Part shown: positions 1 through 5,005 of the stretch, one piece after another
Layout of the letters: each line of letters begins with the position of its first letter
How positions within the stretch are numbered: the stretch's first letter is position 1
Source of the DNA: Streptosporangiaceae bacterium
Lineage (GTDB): Bacteria; Actinomycetota; Actinomycetes; Streptosporangiales; Streptosporangiaceae
Reading direction: 5' to 3'
DNA: 6,036 nucleotides
NCBI GenBank assembly: GCA_030041195.1
Contig: JASHOI010000605.1
Span: forward strand, 1 to 6,036
Notes under the pieces: model-generated
What the model saw: the letters and a program-made list of their open reading frames with translations, nothing else
Databases searched by the model: none
What the model was told of the DNA's origin: nothing
Made by a program: the position numbers and the translations under genes

Positions 1-2
1 GG

Positions 3-479
3 CTCGGCGACGCCGACGCGGCCCGGCGAGCGCGGGCCGAGCGGGCCGTCCGGCGGATGATCCTGACCGCTGCCGCTGACCTGCTATCTGGGCCCAGGGG
101 GCTGGCGTCCTACCTGCGCACCCGGCTGGCCCCGGACACCGTGGCCTCGGTCAGCCTGCCGCTGGACGTCGGCACCCTCACCGACACCATCCCGGTCCAC
201 CTGCGCCGCGCGGTCGCCGTCCGCGACCGGCACTGCAGATTCCCCGGATGCGACCAGCCGGTGGCAGCATGCCAGCCGCACCACATCATCCCGCGGTCCG
301 AAGGCGGGCCGACCTGCCTGACCAACCTGATGAACCTGTGCGCCTTCCACCACCTCATCGCCGTGCACCGGTGGGGCTGGCGCATCGCGCTCAACCCCGA
401 CGGCACCGTGACCGCCACCAGCCCCCACGGCGACAAAACCCTGCACAGCCACGGGCCACCACCCGCCGCAGCCGCCTGA
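3..479 (+). CDS. DUF222/13E12-type HNH endonuclease, C-terminal part (5' end outside window)
   Basis: The frame is open from the left edge, so the gene begins upstream; the ATG at 57 is probably internal. Numbering from that ATG, the HNH nuclease core is clear: a zinc-type cysteine pair C60/C65 in a CRFPGC motif, the HH pair H75-H76 followed by IIP, a conserved NL-x-NLC segment with C95, and H98-H99. This arrangement is typical of the HNH domain at the C terminus of actinobacterial DUF222/13E12-repeat proteins, which are often around 400-500 aa, so roughly the last third is visible. The family belongs to the metal-dependent HNH DNA-cleaving fold, but the role of these often multicopy proteins is poorly known, and 13E12 sequences have been linked to phage and repeat regions. 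The end is a low-complexity Pro/Ala tail before TGA at 477-479. The gene converges on the methyltransferase with 15 bp between stops. Domain identity is confident; biological role is not. Confidence 0.9.
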   Translation, partial: LGDADAARRARAERAVRRMILTAAADLLSGPRGLASYLRTRLAPDTVASVSLPLDVGTLTDTIPVHLRRAVAVRDRHCRFPGCDQPVAACQPHHIIPRSEGGPTCLTNLMNLCAFHHLIAVHRWGWRIALNPDGTVTATSPHGDKTLHSHGPPPAAAA

Positions 480-494
480 CCGCGGCCGCCGGGG

Positions 495-1184
495 TCAGAC
501 GGAATCTTCCTTCGTGGCCAGCAGGACCCAGAGGAAGTCCTCGCCGAAGGAGTGCCCATCCGCCTTGCGCATCTGCCGGAGTTCGCGCAGGCGGAACGGG
601 GGCGTGTCCCACAGGGCACGCAGGCGATCTTCTGAGTAGCCGAGGCCGCCGCCCAGGCTCGCTCGCTCGTAGACCTGCTGGTCCGTGTAGCCGCTGCCGC
701 CCTCGGGCCGGAAGCACACCAGTCCGTAGCCGCCGTCCGGCTTCAGGGCGCGGTCCACGAGATCGATGTAGTCCTGGCGGCGGTGCGGGGCCAGGTGGTG
801 GAAGCAGCCCGAGTCGTAGACCAGGTCGTAGCTCCCGTCCGGGAACGCGGCGTCGAAGATCGAGCAGCACCGGAAAGCCACCGCGGCCCCGGCCAACCTC
901 GCCCGCGCCCGCGCCCACTCGATCGCCTGGGCCGAGAAGTCGACGGCATCGACGGTGCATCCCAGGCCGGCCAGGTGGACCGCGTTCCGGCCGTTTCCGC
1001 AGCCGAGTTCGAGCACACGCCCGGGAGCGAGCAGGCCTTGGCCGAACCATGCGACGAGGTTCTCGTCGGGCAGGTCGACCAGGAACGGGCATCGCTCGGC
1101 GCGGTCTGTGAAGAACGCGCTCCACCAGCCGCCGCCGCGGTCCTCGAGAAGGGCGTCGAGCGTGCGCGGGTCGTCGTCGTTCAT
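495..1184 (-). CDS. class I SAM-dependent methyltransferase, 229 aa
   Basis: A soluble Rossmann-fold methyltransferase using S-adenosylmethionine. Motif I, VLELGCGNGRN, lies at residues 57-67. An acidic residue ending strand 2 is present in VDAVDFS (D79/D82), a motif IV-like YDLVYDSGCFHHL follows at 119-131, and LKPDGG at 147-152 is the usual post-motif turn. The order and length fit small stand-alone methyltransferases of the Methyltransf_11/25 or TehB/thiopurine-methyltransferase-like kind; the SGCFHHL segment recalls the latter, which act on small or toxic thiol/metalloid compounds. The substrate cannot be set from sequence. The ATG at 1184 is the only reasonable start: no GTG, TTG or ATG occurs in frame between it and the upstream stop at 1236-1238. 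It lacks a normal Shine-Dalgarno sequence and is preceded by an inverted repeat. A promoter with operator-like dyads lies 70-100 bp upstream. It is transcribed away from the oxidoreductase run and need not be functionally linked to it. Confidence 0.9.
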   Translation of the reverse strand: MNDDDPRTLDALLEDRGGGWWSAFFTDRAERCPFLVDLPDENLVAWFGQGLLAPGRVLELGCGNGRNAVHLAGLGCTVDAVDFSAQAIEWARARARLAGAAVAFRCCSIFDAAFPDGSYDLVYDSGCFHHLAPHRRQDYIDLVDRALKPDGGYGLVCFRPEGGSGYTDQQVYERASLGGGLGYSEDRLRALWDTPPFRLRELRQMRKADGHSFGEDFLWVLLATKEDSV

Positions 1185-1186
1185 TC

Positions 1187-1205
1187 CAGTGGAAACGTAC
1201 CACTG
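1187..1205 (-). promoter_or_regulatory. inverted repeat just before the methyltransferase start codon
   Basis: Perfect 6-bp arms (CAGTGG / CCACTG) are separated by a 7-nt spacer. In the methyltransferase mRNA the stem would end two bases before the AUG at 1184, in the region a ribosome must bind. No Shine-Dalgarno sequence is seen there. It could be an mRNA hairpin limiting translation or a DNA-binding site. A 6-bp stem can also occur by chance in GC-rich DNA. Confidence 0.4.
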
Positions 1206-1234
1206 AGAGGGCCGCCAGGCGGATCGGGCAGGGA

Positions 1235-1248
1235 ATTAGGCCGCTAAT
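1235..1248. promoter_or_regulatory. operator-like dyad 1 (ATTAG-N4-CTAAT)
   Basis: Five-base arms ATTAG and CTAAT flank a 4-bp GC centre. The site lies at about the transcription start expected from the minus-strand promoter at 1255-1283, a usual position for a repressor operator. It shares its arms with dyad 2, and the two centres are about 22.5 bp apart, close to two helical turns. No regulator gene is visible in the window, so the binding protein is unknown; a TetR- or MarR-type dimer would suit such a site. Confidence 0.5.
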
Positions 1249-1254
1249 GCGCGA

Positions 1255-1283
1255 AAATTAGCCAGGCTAATGAAATAAGTCGA
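1255..1283 (-). promoter_or_regulatory. candidate promoter for the methyltransferase
   Basis: Read on the minus strand, a -35-like TCGACT (plus-strand 1278-1283, four of six matches to TTGACA) is followed after 17 bp by a -10-like TAATTT (1255-1260, fitting the TAnnnT pattern of actinobacterial housekeeping promoters). Transcription would start near 1248, giving a leader of about 60 nt. Support is the correct spacing, the low local GC content and the overlapping dyad. No experimental evidence is available. Confidence 0.4.
1257..1271. promoter_or_regulatory. operator-like dyad 2 (ATTAGCC-N-GGCTAAT)
   Basis: A perfect 7-bp inverted repeat around one central base at 1264. It overlaps the candidate -10 element and most of the spacer of the minus-strand promoter for the methyltransferase, so a protein bound here would block RNA polymerase. 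It is the stronger of the two related dyads. The methyltransferase is the more likely target, because the oxidoreductase start is over 320 bp away on the other side. Confidence 0.55.
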
Positions 1284-1505
1284 CAGTAATGGAATGGAGA
1301 GTGTCATTCGCGTTGCTCACGACCAGCTTCCCGAGCCCGGCACCAGCCTGGATCCGGGGCGAGGGTGCCTGGTCGGCCGCAACGAGGGGCCGCGACGGTC
1401 GCTGCGGACGTTCGGAGTCGTCTAATTCCTTGCGGCCCGCCGGTTTCGAGACATACGCCCGCTTTTCTGGCTCCGGTACGCCTTTCGGCGCCGGGCTTAT
1501 ACGGC

Positions 1506-1511
1506 TACGAT
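1506..1511 (+). promoter_or_regulatory. possible -10 element for the oxidoreductase operon
   Basis: TACGAT fits the TAnnnT pattern and lies about 90 bp before the ATG at 1599. The -35 region at 17 bp spacing (TTTCGG) is poor, so a different sigma factor or an activator could be needed, or this is a chance match. Confidence 0.2.
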
Positions 1512-1583
1512 CTGAGTTGTCACACCGGCCTGGGGTGGGCTCGCGGGCCGGGATGATGTCAGTTCCCCATCTCGGTGGGACGC

Positions 1584-1592
1584 AGGGGGGAG
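1584..1592 (+). promoter_or_regulatory. ribosome binding site that sets the oxidoreductase start
   Basis: AGGGGGGAG ends 6 nt before the ATG at 1599. An in-frame GTG at 1575 would give eight extra residues, but it would place this purine tract inside the coding region and has no comparable site before it. The ATG at 1599 is therefore preferred. Confidence 0.75.
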
Positions 1593-1598
1593 TCGGCC

Positions 1599-3179
1599 AT
1601 GGGCATAAACGCCTCTGTCGATGGGCCGCGCGAGACTGCGACGGTCGTTGGCCAGAATCCGGTACGGCGGGCCGGTGGCGGCGATTTAAGCGAGGAACTC
1701 CTGACGTCCGACTGGTGGACAGACGCCATGGTCGAGGCGGCCGGGATTCCGCTGGTCGACGTTCCGCTGGTGACGGTCGGCGGTGGAATCGGAAGCTTCG
1801 TCACCGTCGATTACCTCAGGATCGCTGGAGTTACGACCGACAGGATCCGCGTCCTGTCCGACATAGACGTTCCGTGGCAGACGTACGAGTACCTAACCCG
1901 GGTCTCCCAGATTCCGCGCCCCGAGCGCATCCGCTCTGACTCGGCATCACGGCCGGACAATGTCTGGGGCTTTCCCTCTTACGCAATGGCCGAGGCATTT
2001 CGCGACCGGACCCTGAAGCCACTGTGGCAGGTGCTCATCGAGCCGATCTGGGCGGATTACTACACGCCGCGCGCCGGGCAGGTATTCGCCGGGCTCGAAC
2101 GCGAGGTCAAGCGGATCAGCTACGCGGACATGGTGATCAAGGGCCAGGTCCGGATGGTGCGGCGCCGCCACGGTGGCGGCTATTTCACGATACTGACGCC
2201 GCCGGACGCGAAGCCCGCCCGCCGCGTGGCATACCGCTCGCAGTTCGTGCACCTGGCCGTCGGATATCCGGGGCTGAAGTTCCTCCCCGAGTTGCAGCAC
2301 TTCCGCACCGAGAACCAGGATTTCTACCACGTGGTCAGCGCGTACGAAGACCATGAGCAGGTTTATGACCGGCTACGCGCCAAGCACGGGGTCGTGCTGA
2401 TCCGGGGCGGCGGGATTGTCGCCTCAAGGGTGCTGCAGCGCTTGATGGACGAGCGCGCCAGGTACCAGCTGTCCACCGAGATCGTGCACCTGTTCCGCAC
2501 CTACGTCGCTGGCTCACACGGCCCGGGCCCCTGGATGCGGCGCAAGGGCGGCAACGGGTTCGCCTATCAGGGATTCAACTACCCGAAGTCGGTGTGGGGC
2601 GGGCAGCTGAAAGCGAAGATGCGCCGCCTCGAGGGCGCGCAGCGCGCGGCCGAGTACAAGCTGATGGGCGGCACCAACACGCCGTGGCGGCGCCGCTGGC
2701 AGCGGCAGATGAACGAGGGCCGGGCCGCCGGCTGGTACCGGGTGCTGGCCGGCACGGTCGAGCAGATGAAGGTGCGCCAGGACGGGATGGTCGTCAGCCA
2801 GGTCAAGGCCGAGCAGGGCACCATCGAAGTCGCCGCGGACTTTGTCATCGACTGCACCGGTCTCGAAGCCGACATCTCCGAGCACCGGGTGCTCAACGAC
2901 CTGCTCGAGCACTCCGGCGCGGGGCGCAACCCGCTCGGCCGGCTCGACGTCGAGCGCACCTTCGAGCTGCGCGGCGCGCGCAGCGGCCCCGGGGTGATCT
3001 ACGCGTCCGGGGCCAGCACACTGGGCGGCTATTTCCCGGGCGTGGATACGTTCCTCGGCCTGCAGATAGCCGCCCAGGAGATCACCGACGACCTGGCCCG
3101 CCGCGGATTCTGCCGAAAGATTGGCCCAGGCCGTTCTGCCCGGCAGTGGCTGCGCTGGGTCCGGGGGCGCCAGCCGTAG
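1599..3179 (+). CDS. FAD/NAD(P)-binding oxidoreductase, 526 aa, substrate unknown
   Basis: A two-dinucleotide-fold flavoprotein. The first Rossmann motif GGGIGS at 61-66, at the end of a VPLVTV strand, should bind the FAD ADP moiety. A second glycine motif, GGGIVAS at 270-276 after VVLIR, should bind NAD(P)H. The later FVIDCTG (415-421) resembles the ATG-type motif of flavin monooxygenases and pyridine nucleotide oxidoreductases, and ASGAST-x-GGYFPGVDTFLG (469-487) looks like the C-terminal FAD-contacting segment. No redox-active CxxC pair is seen near the first fold, which argues against a thioredoxin-reductase-type disulfide mechanism and favours a monooxygenase-like or other flavin reaction. 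A basic, aromatic stretch (about 338-380, with TPWRRRWQRQ) is distinctive. No signal peptide or membrane helix is seen. About 55 residues precede the FAD fold. Leu30 is a rare TTA codon, and the 5' end is richer in A/T-ending codons than the 3' end. It leads a run with the membrane protein (39-bp gap), FHA protein and antiporter. The fold is confident; reaction and substrate are not. Confidence 0.85.
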   Translation: MGINASVDGPRETATVVGQNPVRRAGGGDLSEELLTSDWWTDAMVEAAGIPLVDVPLVTVGGGIGSFVTVDYLRIAGVTTDRIRVLSDIDVPWQTYEYLTRVSQIPRPERIRSDSASRPDNVWGFPSYAMAEAFRDRTLKPLWQVLIEPIWADYYTPRAGQVFAGLEREVKRISYADMVIKGQVRMVRRRHGGGYFTILTPPDAKPARRVAYRSQFVHLAVGYPGLKFLPELQHFRTENQDFYHVVSAYEDHEQVYDRLRAKHGVVLIRGGGIVASRVLQRLMDERARYQLSTEIVHLFRTYVAGSHGPGPWMRRKGGNGFAYQGFNYPKSVWGGQLKAKMRRLEGAQRAAEYKLMGGTNTPWRRRWQRQMNEGRAAGWYRVLAGTVEQMKVRQDGMVVSQVKAEQGTIEVAADFVIDCTGLEADISEHRVLNDLLEHSGAGRNPLGRLDVERTFELRGARSGPGVIYASGASTLGGYFPGVDTFLGLQIAAQEITDDLARRGFCRKIGPGRSARQWLRWVRGRQP

Positions 3180-3218
3180 ACCGCCGAGGCCGGTGCTCCG
3201 ACAGGAAGGGCTGCGGGC

Positions 3219-3656
3219 ATGGTTCCTACTCTGATCGGCCGAATACAGACCCGGCTCGTGCTGCTGGCCGTCATCGGCGGCCTGGTCACGCTCGTGATCG
3301 TCCCGGCGCTGCCCGGCAGTGCGCCGCTCGCCGACAAGTACCGGGACGGATTCCTGGTCCTCGCCACCGTCGCCGTGCTTGGCGTGCTGTGGGAGTGCGT
3401 CTACCACTTCCTGATGCAATGGCGCTGGGAGAAGGACTGGCCCACGCTGTTCGGGCTGGTGACACTGGTGCCAGAGGGCGCGCTGGTCTGGATCCTGCTG
3501 AGCGCCGGGGCAGTACCCGGAATCGTGGGCACGGTCAGCGCCGCGGCGTTCGTAATTCAGTTCCTGGCGATCTGGGTATGCGTCTGGCTCGTGGCCAACG
3601 GCCCGATGCGGGTGCCGTTCATCCGGTGGCGGTTCCGCGGCGGGAGGGTGTGGTGA
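3219..3656 (+). CDS. small four-helix membrane protein, 145 aa, unknown function
   Basis: Four hydrophobic segments are visible at about residues 12-31, 44-66, 77-97 and 101-126, with a basic C-terminal tail (RWRFRGGR) that the positive-inside rule would place in the cytoplasm. Between helices 2 and 3 lies a conserved-looking, charged and aromatic loop, FLMQWRWEKDWPTLFGL (64-80), and helix 2 contains W58-E59 and H63. Such polar residues near the membrane face could bind a ligand, metal or partner, but no known family is evident. The ATG at 3219 has a good ribosome site, AGGAAGGG (3203-3210), 8 nt upstream. The stop overlaps the GTG start of the FHA gene by 4 bp, so the two are probably translationally coupled and their products may act together. 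It could be a membrane anchor or partner for the FHA protein or oxidoreductase; this is inference from position only. Confidence 0.8.
   Translation: MVPTLIGRIQTRLVLLAVIGGLVTLVIVPALPGSAPLADKYRDGFLVLATVAVLGVLWECVYHFLMQWRWEKDWPTLFGLVTLVPEGALVWILLSAGAVPGIVGTVSAAAFVIQFLAIWVCVWLVANGPMRVPFIRWRFRGGRVW
3642..3647 (+). promoter_or_regulatory. ribosome binding site that sets the FHA gene start
   Basis: GGGAGG, inside the end of the membrane-protein gene, lies 5 nt before the GTG at 3653. The FHA frame stays open far upstream (to about 2594) through the oxidoreductase and membrane-protein genes, so this site and the GTGA overlap decide the true start. Confidence 0.75.
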
Positions 3657-4975
3657 GCGACAAAGCCACCCCGCCCGGCCTGTGGCCGATCCACGGGGAC
3701 GGTGTGCTGGCCAGGCAGGGGGATCTGGTTCTCCTGGTCCATCCAGCCGGGGGAATCCTCGCCGACCGGCTGCTTGACCTGCTGACCGACGCGGCCCGGG
3801 CCGGCGAGGACGGCCGCCGTTTCGCTGACCGGGTCTCGGCGGCGTTTGACGCGGACGCGGCGACTGCCGCTGCCGCCGCGGCGGCGGACCCGGCGGACCC
3901 GGCGGACCCGGCGAACCCGGCGGGCGGCGAGCCTCATCCTGCGGCCGTGGCGTTCGGGCCCGCCGGTGCCGGAGCGGTCATCACCAGCTACGGCACCGCG
4001 TGGGCGGAAGTCACGACCGCACATGGCGTGCGCTTGCTCACGGCAGGACAGCCCTACGACCGGCTGCGGTGCGTCCTGACGTCCGAAGTGACCAAGATCA
4101 GGGCTGGCGTGCGCCCGGATGACGAGAACGAGCAGACGGACCGCTACCTGCGTCTCGCCGACGGAATCGTCAGGGCGGACGCCCTGGTCTACGCCGCCGA
4201 CAACGCTGCGTCACCGGCCCAGACGTCACCGGCCCCGGCACCACCAGCCCCAGCACCAGCGGCCCCGGAGAGCGCCGCGCGGGAAGAGTCCCGGCCGTCA
4301 GTCTCGGCCGGCGATGCCGGGACGGAGGTGCTGCCGGCGGCTGCTGGCGCGGAGCCCGCCCCGGTTGCCCCGCCGCAGGACTTCATCGCGGTGTCGTTCC
4401 TTGGCGCCCAGGCGGACGGTGGCGCGCCCGCGCGCGACGCCCTGCCGCTCGGCGCAGAGCCACCTGACGATAAAGACCTGGGCATCGCCGAACAGCCGAT
4501 TCCGGTCGTCATGGGCGTGTACTGCAAGAACGGCCACTTCAACGACCCAGAGGCGCGCTACTGCGCGGTGTGCGGGATCGGGATGGCCCAGCTGACCAAG
4601 ACCCCGCGGGCCGGAAAGCGGCCGCCGCTGGGCGTGCTCGTCCTCGACGACGGCTCGGTGTTCCAGCTTGACGCCGACTACGTGATCGGCCGGGAGCCTT
4701 CGCTGGACAGCGCGGTGGCGGACGGCAGCGCCAGGCCGCTGCGGTGTGTCGACGCCTCCGGGCTGGTGTCCCGGATCCACGCCCGCGTGGAGCTTGACGG
4801 CTGGCAGGTCTTCGTCTCCGACCTCGATTCGGCGAACGGCACCCACATCCGCCTGCCGGGGGAGCAGACCAGCAGGCGGCTGGCGCCCCGGGTGCGGGCA
4901 CCCCTCGTCGTCGGTGCCGAGGTTCGCCTGGGGACCGATTACGGGTTCCGGTACGACTCGCATCGGCACCGGTGA
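3653..4975 (+). CDS. zinc-ribbon and FHA-domain protein, 440 aa
   Basis: A modular, probably cytoplasmic signalling protein. Residues 9-155 form an N-terminal domain with alternating hydrophobic strands (GVLARQGDLVLLV, GAVITSYGTAWAEV) broken by an Ala-rich insert with an ADP/ANP tripeptide repeat (about 72-90). Its fold is not one I can name, though similar N-terminal regions seem to precede FHA domains in other actinobacteria (memory, unverified). A Pro/Ala linker spans about 185-285. A zinc ribbon follows, with ligands C291, H295, C304 and C307. The C-terminal FHA domain (about 325-435) has the full set of key residues: G346-R347, S373, H376 and N395-G396-T397, so phosphothreonine binding should be intact. 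FHA domains read Ser/Thr-kinase marks; no kinase or phosphatase is visible here. The start is GTG, overlapping the upstream stop by 4 bp, which implies coupling to the membrane protein. The antiporter gene follows after 30 bp. Domain calls are confident; pathway is unknown. Confidence 0.9.
   Translation: MSDKATPPGLWPIHGDGVLARQGDLVLLVHPAGGILADRLLDLLTDAARAGEDGRRFADRVSAAFDADAATAAAAAAADPADPADPANPAGGEPHPAAVAFGPAGAGAVITSYGTAWAEVTTAHGVRLLTAGQPYDRLRCVLTSEVTKIRAGVRPDDENEQTDRYLRLADGIVRADALVYAADNAASPAQTSPAPAPPAPAPAAPESAAREESRPSVSAGDAGTEVLPAAAGAEPAPVAPPQDFIAVSFLGAQADGGAPARDALPLGAEPPDDKDLGIAEQPIPVVMGVYCKNGHFNDPEARYCAVCGIGMAQLTKTPRAGKRPPLGVLVLDDGSVFQLDADYVIGREPSLDSAVADGSARPLRCVDASGLVSRIHARVELDGWQVFVSDLDSANGTHIRLPGEQTSRRLAPRVRAPLVVGAEVRLGTDYGFRYDSHRHR
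3883..3918 (+). repeat. 9-bp tandem repeat in the FHA gene (four units)
   Basis: Three exact copies of GGCGGACCC and a fourth with one change (GGCGAACCC) encode Ala-Asp-Pro, repeated, then Ala-Asn-Pro. The unit is a multiple of three, so copy-number change would keep the frame and only lengthen or shorten an Ala/Asp/Pro-rich loop in the N-terminal domain. Confidence 0.85.
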
Positions 4976-5005
4976 GAGCCCGCGGCCAGGGGAAGCGGGT
5001 GAGCG

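Larger units (their letters stand above)
1272..1598. other. non-coding upstream region of the oxidoreductase run
   Basis: About 330 bp with no gene I can support. A plus-strand frame runs from 1289 into the oxidoreductase but has no recognisable domain, no ribosome site and a residue mix (Arg/Gly/Ser/Pro) typical of chance GC-rich frames. Local features are a weak inverted repeat GAATG/CATTC (1292-1309), a palindromic CGGCGCCG (1486-1493) and a possible -10 element TACGAT (1506-1511). The promoter of the plus-strand genes should lie here. Confidence 0.5.

Noticed and set aside
482..489. GCGGCCGC palindrome between the convergent stops as a terminator
   Set aside because: Only an 8-bp self-complementary run with no loop and no T-tract; such runs are common by chance at this GC content.
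391..1203. Overlapping frames on both strands around the methyltransferase (plus 248-1111, minus 391-1203)
   Set aside because: Arg/Pro/Gly-rich shadows of the HNH and methyltransferase genes, whose own frames carry clear catalytic motifs.
1575..1598. GTG at 1575 as the oxidoreductase start
   Set aside because: The strong AGGGGGGAG site lies downstream of it and is correctly spaced for the ATG at 1599.
1289..1939. 216-aa plus-strand frame over the intergenic region
   Set aside because: It runs 340 bp into the oxidoreductase in a different frame, has no ribosome site or domain, and looks random.
2514..3419. 301-aa open frame on the minus strand
   Set aside because: Antisense to the oxidoreductase and membrane-protein genes, with low-complexity composition and no motif.
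2594..3652. Upstream extension of the FHA frame to 2594
   Set aside because: The extension overlaps two well-supported genes in another frame, reads as Arg/Gly/Ala-rich chance sequence, and the GTG at 3653 has its own ribosome site and a GTGA overlap.
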